NCBI RefSeq assembly: GCF_015330165.1
Contig: NZ_JADDXT010000002.1
Coordinates: 1,238,504-1,302,503 of the forward strand
Direction: 5' to 3'
Origin: Zobellia roscoffensis
GTDB taxonomy: Bacteria; Bacteroidota; Bacteroidia; Flavobacteriales; Flavobacteriaceae
DNA length: 64,000 nt
Shown: piece by piece, positions 8,588 through 16,610 of the stretch
Numbering within the stretch: position 1 is the first letter of the stretch
How the letters are laid out: each line of letters opens with the position of its first letter
Notes under the pieces: generated by a model
Told to the model about the DNA's origin: nothing
What the model saw: only the letters and a program-made list of their open reading frames with translations
The model's database searches: none
Made by a program: the position numbers and the translations under genes

Positions 8588-9325
8588 CTACAACCCTCTT
8601 TCTGACTGAATTTCTTCATAGGCCTTTTGAACTTCCTTGAACTTCTCTTCTGCACCTTTCTTAATGGCCTCGTTTTGTGTATTTACGCGATCTGGATGAT
8701 ATTTCTTAGCCATTGTACGGTAGGCTTTTTTAACCTCGTCATTACTAGCAGATTTTTCAATATCAAGTATTTTATACGCATTGTTGACCGATTTAATGAA
8801 CATAGCCTTAATACTCTCAAAGTCTCTTGCAGTAACTCGCAAATAACCCGCTATTTCACGAATTTTATTTATCTCCGGAGTGCTAACAGAACCATCTGCT
8901 TGAGCAATTCCAAATAAAAAGTGAAGCAGTTGCAAACGAACTTCATAACGAGTACGTTGGTTTAAAAACGTACAAATACGCTGTGCCGAAATTTCATGCT
9001 TTTTATTAATCTCATTAAATGTTCTAAAAATGGCATTGGCCTTTTCCTTGCCATATGTACTTACAAAGTACTGTCGTACATAATCCATTTCCCGTTGGCT
9101 AACCTTGCCATCTGCCTTTATAACTATGGAGCATAAAGACAGTAAATTCAGCTCAAAATCTGCTGGAGATACTTTTTGACGCGTCATGTCTCCAAAAACA
9201 GACTGCGCTCCGCCTCCACCAGTAATTTTAAATCCATCAATTAAGCTTCCTACTAGATATCCTAAAATTGCTCCGGGAAACCGAAAAAAATAATATCCAA
9301 TAATGGCTGCGAACCATTTTATCAT
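8588..9325 (-). CDS. TerB and DnaJ domain protein, DjlA-like
   Basis: This 245-aa protein has an N-terminal membrane segment (IIGYYFFRFPGAILGYLVG), a TerB-like helical domain (about residues 40-165) and a C-terminal J domain with the HPD triad in KKYHPDRV. The layout matches DjlA-type co-chaperones, which stimulate DnaK near the inner membrane. The open frame extends to a TTG at 9334, but the ATG at 9325 gives the natural start before the membrane segment. A -7 box (9352-9345) lies about 20 bp upstream. It shares a divergent region with the bacilliredoxin gene. Confidence 0.88.
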   Translation of the reverse strand: MIKWFAAIIGYYFFRFPGAILGYLVGSLIDGFKITGGGGAQSVFGDMTRQKVSPADFELNLLSLCSIVIKADGKVSQREMDYVRQYFVSTYGKEKANAIFRTFNEINKKHEISAQRICTFLNQRTRYEVRLQLLHFLFGIAQADGSVSTPEINKIREIAGYLRVTARDFESIKAMFIKSVNNAYKILDIEKSASNDEVKKAYRTMAKKYHPDRVNTQNEAIKKGAEEKFKEVQKAYEEIQSERGL

Positions 9326-9344
9326 ATCGTACAAAAAATTTTGG

Positions 9345-9352
9345 CAAAGATA
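9345..9352 (-). promoter_or_regulatory. Candidate -7 box for the TerB-DnaJ gene
   Basis: Minus-strand TATCTTTG, ending 20 bp before the ATG at 9325. Same consensus as the other boxes in the window. Confidence 0.45.
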
Positions 9353-9488
9353 TTAAAAGCGGCAAGAAATAAGCCTCTAAAAGAATAGAGACCTTTTTAA
9401 ATAAAAATAATTAGCCCACGCTACTATATGCAAAAGCTATTTTATCTAACAAAAAGTTAAGTCCACCAACTAAATGCGACAAAATAAG

Positions 9489-9496
9489 TATCTTTG
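9489..9496 (+). promoter_or_regulatory. Candidate -7 box for the bacilliredoxin gene
   Basis: TATCTTTG ends 25 bp before the ATG at 9522. No clear -33 element is visible. Confidence 0.45.
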
Positions 9497-9521
9497 TTAA
9501 CCATATATAAAATATAATAAT

Positions 9522-9932
9522 ATGTATCCTGCAGAATTGGTAAAACCTATGAGAGAAGACTTGGCATCAGCTGGGTTTGAAGAATTACATACATCAGAAG
9601 CAGTCGAAAATGCAATCAAAAAAGAAGGTACTACTTTAGTTGTAGTAAATTCTGTTTGTGGTTGTGCAGCGGCAAACGCTAGACCTGCGGCTAAGTTAAG
9701 CTTACACAACACTAAGAAACCTGACCATATTGTTACGGTTTTTGCAGGTGTTGATATTGAAGCTGTTAATACAGCAAGAAATCTAATGATTCCTTTTCCT
9801 CCGTCATCGCCAAGTATGGCTCTTTTTAAAGACGGAGAATTAGTACATATGATTGAGCGTCACCATATTGAAGGTAGACCAGCAGAATTAATTGCCGAAA
9901 ACTTAGTAGGTGCTTACGAAGAGTTCTGTTAG
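9522..9932 (+). CDS. BrxA/BrxB family bacilliredoxin
   Basis: This 136-aa thioredoxin-fold protein carries the family CGC motif (C46-G-C48 in NSVCGCAAANARP) and the expected N-terminus MYPAELVKPMRE. In Firmicutes these proteins remove bacillithiol from S-bacillithiolated proteins or act as disulfide isomerases. Whether this organism makes bacillithiol cannot be told from the window, so the physiological thiol is open. The gene stands alone between a divergent TerB-DnaJ gene and a strong terminator at 9975-10005. Confidence 0.93.
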   Translation: MYPAELVKPMREDLASAGFEELHTSEAVENAIKKEGTTLVVVNSVCGCAAANARPAAKLSLHNTKKPDHIVTVFAGVDIEAVNTARNLMIPFPPSSPSMALFKDGELVHMIERHHIEGRPAELIAENLVGAYEEFC

Positions 9933-9974
9933 AACTATTTTGGTGTCTCTAAATAAGAGCGCATAAAAGAATAC

Positions 9975-10005
9975 AAAAAACCGCTTCACAAAGAAGCGGT
10001 TTTTT
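9975..10005 (+). terminator. Rho-independent terminator after the bacilliredoxin gene
   Basis: A perfect 7-bp GC-rich stem (CCGCTTC / GAAGCGG, 9981-9987 and 9993-9999) is extended by A6/T6, loops over ACAAA and is followed by a T-run. It ends about 12 bp before the plsC start. Confidence 0.9.
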
Positions 10006-10012
10006 ATTTTTG
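10005..10012 (+). promoter_or_regulatory. Candidate -7 box for plsC inside the terminator tail
   Basis: TATTTTTG overlaps the T-run of the preceding terminator and ends only 4 bp before the ATG at 10017, which would make the plsC transcript nearly leaderless. Confidence 0.4.
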
Positions 10013-10016
10013 TAGC

Positions 10017-10757
10017 ATGCAAAAGCTACTGGCCTATCCCTTAACCTTCCTTTACATAATTCTTTTCGGATTGTGTTTGCTTGTGTATCACCCCATTCAA
10101 TGGGTCTGCTTTAATGTTTTTGGGTATAACGCCCATAGAATGAGTGTTGCCTTTCTGAACCTATCACTAATGCGATCAACACATGTTTTAGGTACCACCT
10201 ATGCTTTTAACAACCCGCATAACATTCCAACCAATAGACCTTTGATTATTGTTCTCAATCATCAAAGCATGCATGATATACCCCCTATTGTATGGTTCAT
10301 GCGAAAACACCATCCTAAATTTGTCAGTAAAAAAGAACTGGGCAAAGGCATACCCAGTGTATCCTATAATTTAAGACACGGAGGCTCTGTACTTATTGAC
10401 AGAAACGATAGTAGACAGGCATTATCCGAAATTGCCAAACTAGGCCGTTATATAGAAAAGTACAAAAGAAGCGCGGTAATATTTCCCGAGGGGACCCGTA
10501 GCCGTACCGGCCACCCAAAACCGTTTAAAGCCACAGGATTAAAGTTGCTAATGAAAAATGCACCTTCGGCTTTAATTGTACCTATAAGCATCAACAATTC
10601 ATGGAAAATGCTCAAATACGGTAAGTTCCCTAATGGCATAGGAAATCGTATTACTTTTGATGTACATGACCCTATAGAAGTTAATTCTGATTTTGATTCA
10701 GCCTTAGCGAAGGCCGAACAAAGTGTGGTTTCCGGCATAACTTCTTTTAAATCGTAA
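10017..10757 (+). CDS. plsC: 1-acyl-sn-glycerol-3-phosphate acyltransferase
   Basis: This 246-aa membrane-associated enzyme acylates lysophosphatidic acid to phosphatidic acid in phospholipid synthesis. The catalytic HX4D motif is H82-QSMH-D87, and the substrate-binding FPEGTRS motif is at about 156-162; the IDRN motif is near 127-130. A hydrophobic N-terminal helix (residues 5-28) anchors it. The length is normal. The HD phosphohydrolase starts 1 bp after its stop, so they form a two-gene operon. Bacteria often hold several PlsC paralogues, so acyl specificity is not determined. Confidence 0.9.
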   Translation: MQKLLAYPLTFLYIILFGLCLLVYHPIQWVCFNVFGYNAHRMSVAFLNLSLMRSTHVLGTTYAFNNPHNIPTNRPLIIVLNHQSMHDIPPIVWFMRKHHPKFVSKKELGKGIPSVSYNLRHGGSVLIDRNDSRQALSEIAKLGRYIEKYKRSAVIFPEGTRSRTGHPKPFKATGLKLLMKNAPSALIVPISINNSWKMLKYGKFPNGIGNRITFDVHDPIEVNSDFDSALAKAEQSVVSGITSFKS

Positions 10758-10758
10758 C

Positions 10759-11436
10759 ATGACCAATTCCGAAATAGTAGAACAAACCATTGCTTTTGTA
10801 AAAGAAACTTTGCAAGGCGCCGAGGGCGGACATGATTGGTTTCATATTCAACGTGTTTTTAAAAATACACTGCTTATAGCAAAAGAAGAAAAAGTAGATG
10901 TTTTAGTGGTTAGTCTAGGGGCGCTCTTGCATGATATTGCAGACGCGAAATTTAATGATGGTGATGAGACTATAGGCCCAAAACTTGCTCAACACTTTTT
11001 GACGGACTTGGGGGTGAACAAAGACACCATTGACCATGTTATTAAAATTATCGAGAACATCTCTTTTAAAAATTCCCTTGAAAAAGGAAATAAGTTTTCC
11101 TCTTTAGAACTAAAAGTGGTTCAAGATGCAGACCGTTTAGATGCTCTGGGAGCCATAGGCATTGCCAGAGCTTTCAATTACGGTGGATTTAAAAACCGAG
11201 AACTCTACAACCCTGATATAGCTCCCAATCTAAAAATGACCAAAGAGGAGTATAAAAAATCTAAAGCACCTACATTAAATCACTTTTACGAAAAATTACT
11301 TCTATTAAAGGATAAAATGAACACGGCAACTGGCACAAAGCTAGCAGAGCAACGCCATCAATATATGTTAGATTACCTTGAACAGTTTTATCAAGAATGG
11401 GACCCTCTTCAACTAAATACAGGGTTCACAGCATAA
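10759..11436 (+). CDS. HD domain phosphohydrolase
   Basis: This 225-aa soluble protein of the YedJ-like HD group has the metal ligands in order: H25 (GGHDWFHI), H58-D59 (LLHDIAD) and D in QDADRLDALG. Such proteins hydrolyse phosphomonoesters or phosphodiesters of nucleotides; the substrate of this one is unknown. It starts 1 bp after plsC and is probably translated from the same message. The length and motif spacing are typical, and nothing suggests inactivation. Confidence 0.88.
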   Translation: MTNSEIVEQTIAFVKETLQGAEGGHDWFHIQRVFKNTLLIAKEEKVDVLVVSLGALLHDIADAKFNDGDETIGPKLAQHFLTDLGVNKDTIDHVIKIIENISFKNSLEKGNKFSSLELKVVQDADRLDALGAIGIARAFNYGGFKNRELYNPDIAPNLKMTKEEYKKSKAPTLNHFYEKLLLLKDKMNTATGTKLAEQRHQYMLDYLEQFYQEWDPLQLNTGFTA

Positions 11437-11512
11437 AACGCTTAAAAAATCTAACAACGTATTCTTCAAAATTTGTACCTTCAAGTCCAGAACCTAAATC
11501 TAATTTTTGAAG

Positions 11513-12937
11513 ATGCAAAGAAGAAAGTTTATCAAGAATGCAGCAGCGGCTTCCACCGTATTTTCCATTGTACCTAGTTTTGTAATGGGTAAAAACCATG
11601 TTGCCCCTAGTGACACCCTGTATGTGGGTGCTTTTGGTGTTGGCGGACGTGGCTCAGGAGTTATAAACGGGCTAGACGCCACCGGAAAAGTAAAATTTGT
11701 AACCCTCTGTGATGTTGACGATAGAAGAGCGGCAGACACTTACAAGAAATACCCAAAAGCTAAAAGGTATACAGACTATAGAAAAGTCTATGACAAGCAC
11801 CTAAGTGAAATAGATGCCATTATGGTAGCAACGCCAGACCATATGCACGCCTCTATTGCCCTACCTTTTATGCGCGCCAAAAAACACGCTTATGTTGAAA
11901 AACCGTTGACACATAATATCAACGAAGCACGAATGATGACCCAAGTTGCCAAAGAACACGGCATTGTAACCCAAATGGGAAATCAAGGGGCATCAAGTGA
12001 TGGTAGTCGTGAAGCAAAAGAATGGATAGACTCCGGCATCATTGGAAAGGTATATAAAGTAGATTGCTGGACCAACCGTCCCGTATGGCCACAAGGTGTA
12101 CCCGCTCCAACTGAAAAACAATCCGTTCCAAAGGGTCTTGATTGGGATTTATGGCTAGGAGTAGCCGCACAGCGAGATTACAATGCAGCCTACCTTCCTT
12201 TTAAATGGAGGGGTTTTTGGGATTTTGGAACCGGTGCTCTTGGTGATATGGGATGCCACATTATGGAAACTCCATTCAGTGTACTAAACTTAGGATATCC
12301 TACGGAAGCAGAAGCTAGTTGCACAACCAACTGGGTTGGCGATTTTGTGGAAGCGGATTATAGTGAATCTTGCCCTGCATCTTCAATTGTACGATTAAAA
12401 TTCAATACAGAACAACATGGGGATATTGCCCTAAATTGGTATGATGGCGGACTCATGCCTGATTTACCAGATGAGTTGGCAGATGGCGAAACTATTGGCG
12501 ATGGCGGCGGTGGTTCTGTTTTTTACGGTACCAAAGGTATTTTAGTGACGGACACCTACTCTCGTAATGCCAGATTGTTACCAAGCAAAAACATGGACAT
12601 GTTTAAAGCCCCTGCTCCTTATTTAAAGCGAATTGATGGTGATGTTGAAGGTCACCAAAGAAACTTTGTAGAAGGCTGCTTAAATGGCACCGAAACCTCA
12701 TCTGATTTTAAGAGATCGGGACCACTGACGGAAGCCGTGTTGATGGGCAACTTGGCCATTAAAGCTTTTCAATATAAAAAATTGAAAGAGGGTAAAAAAA
12801 TTGGCGATTGGGATCCTTTTGAATACCCAGGAAGAAGAAAAATTCTTTGGGATGGTGACAATATGAAGGTAACCAACTGGGATATGGCCAACGAGTGGGT
12901 AAAAGGTAAGTATCGTAAAGGTTGGGAGTTAAAATAA
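11513..12937 (+). CDS. Secreted Gfo/Idh/MocA family oxidoreductase
   Basis: The protein begins MQRRKFIKNAAAAS, a Tat-type signal (RRKFIK), followed by a Rossmann fold with GAFGVGGRGSGV and the family EKPLTHN motif. The C-terminal part is the alpha/beta substrate domain. Exported Bacteroidota members of this family oxidise or epimerise sugars using tightly bound NAD(P). The frame opens at a TTG at 11507, but the ATG at 11513 gives the better Tat start (474 aa). A bidirectional terminator follows. The substrate is unknown, and no polysaccharide-utilisation genes lie beside it. Confidence 0.9.
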   Translation: MQRRKFIKNAAAASTVFSIVPSFVMGKNHVAPSDTLYVGAFGVGGRGSGVINGLDATGKVKFVTLCDVDDRRAADTYKKYPKAKRYTDYRKVYDKHLSEIDAIMVATPDHMHASIALPFMRAKKHAYVEKPLTHNINEARMMTQVAKEHGIVTQMGNQGASSDGSREAKEWIDSGIIGKVYKVDCWTNRPVWPQGVPAPTEKQSVPKGLDWDLWLGVAAQRDYNAAYLPFKWRGFWDFGTGALGDMGCHIMETPFSVLNLGYPTEAEASCTTNWVGDFVEADYSESCPASSIVRLKFNTEQHGDIALNWYDGGLMPDLPDELADGETIGDGGGGSVFYGTKGILVTDTYSRNARLLPSKNMDMFKAPAPYLKRIDGDVEGHQRNFVEGCLNGTETSSDFKRSGPLTEAVLMGNLAIKAFQYKKLKEGKKIGDWDPFEYPGRRKILWDGDNMKVTNWDMANEWVKGKYRKGWELK

Positions 12938-12960
12938 ACAACTTCAACGTATATAAAAAC

Positions 12961-12992
12961 AAAAAGTCCCGTATTGCTACGGGACTTTTTTT
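12961..12992. terminator. Bidirectional rho-independent terminator
   Basis: The stem AAAAAGTCCCGTA / TACGGGACTTTTT (12961-12973, 12978-12990) has a 4-nt loop and a T-run on both strands. It lies between the convergent oxidoreductase and glycosyltransferase genes. Confidence 0.9.
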
Positions 12993-13040
12993 ATTCTAAA
13001 CGGATGAATCAGAACCATCCGTAGTATACTATATTATTAC

Positions 13041-14444
13041 TTACTTCTTTGTTGGCAATTCACGGGTTAACCAACCTCTTTTATTTGCAGTTGCAATAGC
13101 ATAAGGTGTAATCCAGAACAAACCAAAAGTGAACAAAATACTGTATGAGTATGCCCATACAGATTCTTTAAAGTCATATCGTTTTGCATAAAACAATACC
13201 GGGAATGTAGACAGAACCAATATGCTTACAAGCGTAGAGCTTAAGAACAAAAGTGGATGTGTCAAAATAAAGAAGAACATAAAAAATAAAAATGGGTAGC
13301 TCATTAGTATTTTAATCGATTGGCTAATGAACAACAAACGCGACCCAAATTTTGAACCTTCTCTAAAGTTTGAAAAGACATACTTAGACATTTCAATATT
13401 TTCACGAACATTACTTCTACCCCATCTAATGAACATCTTATAAAGACCTTTGTACTTTTCAGGAACATTGGTATAGGCATATGCATTTCTTTGGAACAAG
13501 ACATGAAACCCTTGTTTCAATATCATGTTAGTCATGGCACGGTCTTCTCCAATATCTGAAGGTTGTCCCATAAATGTCTGATTTATCCACTCATCCAAAC
13601 AGTTAAAAACCGCTGTTCTACGGTAAGCCGCTAATGCTCCTGGGGTGCACAATACAGAATTTAAAGAACTTTCTGCAGATCGTACGAATTCAAAACTCTG
13701 AACAAAACTTACATCCAACATCTTAGGAAGTAATGCTCTTTTGTTATTTAGAACGCGAATATTACCCGCAACTGCTCCACATTTTTCGTTAACAACAAAC
13801 GGACTTACTAGGTTACGAAGCGTATCTGGATCTACAATAGAATCACTATCTACAGTTACAAAAATCTCACCGGTACCTTCATTGAAACCTCTGTATAAAC
13901 CATGGCGTTTACCCATGTTTTTGGGTTGTTGAAAAATGGTTACACGGTCACCCAAAACTTTTTTGGCTTCTTTCATCCAGTGCCATGTATCATCTTTACT
14001 ACCATCATCAATAGACAATAACTGCAGTTTTTCATGTGGAAAATCACTTTCCGCCAAACTCATCAACGTATCATACACTTGTTTGCCCTCATTATAAGCA
14101 GGTACAATTACGGTTACCGTTGGTAATTCTTCATCGGAAACAGAATCAACTACCTTATATTTAAAATATCTGTAAATGATAAATAGAAAAAAGACGGCTT
14201 TAAAAATAAAAAGACCAAGAGCCAAATACATAAAACCTTGGCCAAAGGTTGAAGTGGAACGTTCTAGATTGAACTGATTTAAGTCACTTCTTAAAATGTA
14301 TGACATATAAGCTGCGCCGATCATCAAAACAAAGGTGCTTCCCATAACAAATATGCCCCAAGCGTTTGCTGTTTCAATAAATATTCTAAATTTTTGAATG
14401 AAATTCAATTTAGAAGCTGGTGTTAATGTGGTTTCTGGTTTCAT
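13041..14444 (-). CDS. HasA-like family 2 membrane glycosyltransferase
   Basis: This 467-aa processive-type glycosyltransferase has two N-terminal helices (about residues 30-52 and 70-92), a GT-A domain and three or more C-terminal helices. GT2 motifs are in order: VIVPAYNEG, DDGSKDDT (D146-D147), DSDS (199-202), GED (299-301) and RWGRSN (340-345), the last being like the QxxRW site of hyaluronan and chitin synthases. It therefore probably builds and exports a beta-linked polysaccharide such as a poly-hexosamine. No other polysaccharide gene adjoins it, so the product is open. About 400 bp of non-coding DNA lies upstream. Confidence 0.88.
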   Translation of the reverse strand: MKPETTLTPASKLNFIQKFRIFIETANAWGIFVMGSTFVLMIGAAYMSYILRSDLNQFNLERSTSTFGQGFMYLALGLFIFKAVFFLFIIYRYFKYKVVDSVSDEELPTVTVIVPAYNEGKQVYDTLMSLAESDFPHEKLQLLSIDDGSKDDTWHWMKEAKKVLGDRVTIFQQPKNMGKRHGLYRGFNEGTGEIFVTVDSDSIVDPDTLRNLVSPFVVNEKCGAVAGNIRVLNNKRALLPKMLDVSFVQSFEFVRSAESSLNSVLCTPGALAAYRRTAVFNCLDEWINQTFMGQPSDIGEDRAMTNMILKQGFHVLFQRNAYAYTNVPEKYKGLYKMFIRWGRSNVRENIEMSKYVFSNFREGSKFGSRLLFISQSIKILMSYPFLFFMFFFILTHPLLFLSSTLVSILVLSTFPVLFYAKRYDFKESVWAYSYSILFTFGLFWITPYAIATANKRGWLTRELPTKK

Positions 14445-14852
14445 ATAATGGTATCTGATAATGATGTTCTCAACCTCTTATACGGTAGTTAGTTCTTTAT
14501 GGATTTTTCATTTACACTATTTTAACAAGAGCAAATGAAATCTAAATTGCGATAACTACTAGTGTTTTACCACCCTTGCGCTATTATCAATAATCTGACC
14601 ATGGGAAATTTAAATATTTCGATAAGTCCAAGGAAGATCTGTAAGAATACACTAATATTTAAAATTGGCTGTTTTGGCAAGAATAACTTTAACTGTCCAT
14701 CACAGATAGCCGATATAAATTGAAAATACACGAAAAAAACCATCCTTTTTAAAACTAGAATAGGACGGAAAACACTCTAAATCAAAAAATTGAGAACAAT
14801 AAAAACCTCACTCGACATTTCTATTGCACTCAAAATTATTACTGAAATGGAC
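14445..14852. other. Intergenic region upstream of the glycosyltransferase
   Basis: This 408-bp AT-rich gap lies between two minus-strand genes. It contains a probable terminator for the outer-membrane protein gene (14732-14768). No clear promoter for the glycosyltransferase was found, and no coding frame is convincing. Confidence 0.55.
14732..14768 (-). terminator. Probable terminator of the outer-membrane protein gene
   Basis: An imperfect 7-bp stem (CCATCCT at 14740-14746 with AGGACGG at 14762-14768, one mismatch) is followed on the minus strand by a T-run (14739-14733). It lies about 85 bp after the stop at 14853. Confidence 0.45.
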
Positions 14853-15413
14853 TTAAAATGCGTACCCTGCCGAAAGCTGAAAGACGTTGTTTTGACTTTT
14901 CCCTCCAGTGAAAGAATCTCCATTAATATTGGTAACACCTTTATTATACCTAAGACTGAAAAAAATATTGTCATTCAGTTTGTAAGATGCACCAATAGCA
15001 AAGGCAAAATCTAACGTATTAAAACGATCATCATCTTCCTCATTAGTTGATACTAAAAAACCAACCACTGGTCCTGCTTCGGCACTTAAACCCTCTAAAA
15101 TGTAATACTTTCCTAAAATCGGTAGGTTTACATAATCCAATTTTAGGTTATTATCACCTGTACCATAATCCCAATTTGTACCTTGTGAAGAATATAGTAG
15201 TTCTGGTTGTACAGCTATTTTATCCGAAATTGGAATTTCTGCAACTCCACCCAAGTGAAAGCTGACTTTTGTGCCCAAACTACCTAAACCGGAATAAGCA
15301 CTACCCCCAATGGAAGCTACGTTAATTCCTCCTTTTACTCCAAACCCAAAATCTTGTGCATTGGAAGAAGTGATTGTTACAAGTGCGGTTAAAAGAAATA
15401 CTACTTTTTTCAT
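14853..15413 (-). CDS. PorT-like outer-membrane beta-barrel protein
   Basis: A cleavable signal peptide (MKKVVFLLTALVTITSSNAQ) precedes a 166-residue domain that alternates polar and hydrophobic residues and closes with an aromatic strand (LSAGYAF). GFGVKGGINVASIGG near the mature N-terminus is typical of the outer-membrane beta-barrel (OMP_b-brl_2/PorT-like) family. Eight strands would fit the length. No enzymatic residues are evident. It appears to be a single-gene unit ending at the hairpin near 14750. Confidence 0.85.
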   Translation of the reverse strand: MKKVVFLLTALVTITSSNAQDFGFGVKGGINVASIGGSAYSGLGSLGTKVSFHLGGVAEIPISDKIAVQPELLYSSQGTNWDYGTGDNNLKLDYVNLPILGKYYILEGLSAEAGPVVGFLVSTNEEDDDRFNTLDFAFAIGASYKLNDNIFFSLRYNKGVTNINGDSFTGGKSQNNVFQLSAGYAF

Positions 15414-15480
15414 AATCTACATGTTTTGTTTAAATGTTTTCCTTGTTAGTGCCGTACTAACAAAAAGGTTAACATGCTAA

Positions 15481-16554
15481 TCAAAACAATCGTAGCTGTC
15501 CATCTTTATATTGCGCATGCAACTCATGGTTAAGAGGAGGGAAAGCCTTATCCTTAAAATACGTATGACGGGCCAAACGTACCAAATCATGAATTTGAGT
15601 GGCGATCTTACCTTCTCCTCGGCTACGAACCCCAAACCGACTGTCGTTTAAAGTTCCTCCATGGCATTCCTCAATTTGATGTAATACTTTTTCAGCTTTA
15701 TCGGGTAGGGCTTTATATATCCAATCCGTAAATACTTGACCTATGGCCCCGTTCAAACGAACTACGGTAAAAGCAAAAGATTTTGCTCCGTTATCAGAAA
15801 CCGCTTTGGCCAACTTCATAATCTCATGGCTGTTGATTCCAGGTATAATTGGAGCTAACATCGCATTTACAGGAATATTATTTTCAGAAAGTACACGAAT
15901 GGTCTCCAATCGTTTTTTTATAGTAGTGGTTCTTGGCTCTAAAATGCGCCTTGTTTCTTCAGACAATGAAGTTACAGATACATTAACACCAATCAAACGG
16001 TCCTTGGCCAGTTCTTTTAGAATATCCAAATCGCGCAGCACCATGGCATTTTTGGTAATGATACCAACGGGATGCTTGTATTTCAGGAAAATCTCTAAAC
16101 AAGCACGTGTAATCTCAAACTTTTTCTCGGCAGGTTGATAGCAATCCGTATTTCCTGAAAGGACAATTGTTCTCGCCTCCCAGCGTTTGCTCTTTAATTT
16201 AGCTTCTAGCAGTTTTGGAGCATCTTTCTTAATTAAGATTTTACGTTCAAAATCCAGCCCAGCGCTATAGCCCCAAAACTCATGCGTATTGCGAGCGTAG
16301 CAATAAATACAACCATGCTCACAACCTTGATAGGGATTCATTGAAAATTGCATACCCACATCAGGACTCGTAACCTTATTAACTATGGTCTTGGGAAAAA
16401 TTGGAATGTATTGTGTTTTGTTCTTGTCCGCCTCTTCGCCTTCTATACGGCAGAATTCAAGAAAATCGTCTCTTGTTTCATAGACGTTCTGAAGAAATTT
16501 GTTATGTACATTCTGTTGGGCTCCACGACCTTTGATATAATCTCCTGATTTCAA
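15481..16554 (-). CDS. PA0069 family radical SAM protein
   Basis: This 357-aa enzyme carries the radical-SAM cluster C78-x3-C82-x2-C85 (CEHGCIYCYA) within the family signature NPYQGCEHGC, plus SGNTDCYQP. Members are related to spore photoproduct lyase-like proteins, but the reaction is not established. The start is a TTG at 16554 with the expected early KGRGAQ motif and no nearby ATG. A -7 box (16577-16570) lies 16 bp upstream, centred in a perfect 9-bp inverted repeat that could be an operator. Confidence 0.9.
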   Translation of the reverse strand: MKSGDYIKGRGAQQNVHNKFLQNVYETRDDFLEFCRIEGEEADKNKTQYIPIFPKTIVNKVTSPDVGMQFSMNPYQGCEHGCIYCYARNTHEFWGYSAGLDFERKILIKKDAPKLLEAKLKSKRWEARTIVLSGNTDCYQPAEKKFEITRACLEIFLKYKHPVGIITKNAMVLRDLDILKELAKDRLIGVNVSVTSLSEETRRILEPRTTTIKKRLETIRVLSENNIPVNAMLAPIIPGINSHEIMKLAKAVSDNGAKSFAFTVVRLNGAIGQVFTDWIYKALPDKAEKVLHQIEECHGGTLNDSRFGVRSRGEGKIATQIHDLVRLARHTYFKDKAFPPLNHELHAQYKDGQLRLF

Positions 16555-16559
16555 CTTTT

Positions 16560-16589
16560 GGATTTATTCCAAATTTATGTAATAAATCC
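16560..16589. promoter_or_regulatory. Inverted repeat enclosing a -7 box
   Basis: GGATTTATT (16560-16568) and AATAAATCC (16581-16589) are perfect inverted repeats with a 12-bp spacer. The spacer contains minus-strand TAAATTTG (16577-16570), a -7 box for the radical SAM gene. There is no T-run, so a terminator is unlikely; a repressor operator is the better guess. Confidence 0.45.
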
Positions 16590-16610
16590 AATTTCTGATT
16601 TTAAAATCGG

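Noticed and set aside
15443..15463. Hairpin TTGTTAGT / ACTAACAA as a terminator of the radical SAM gene.
   Set aside because: Stem is good but no T-run follows on either strand.
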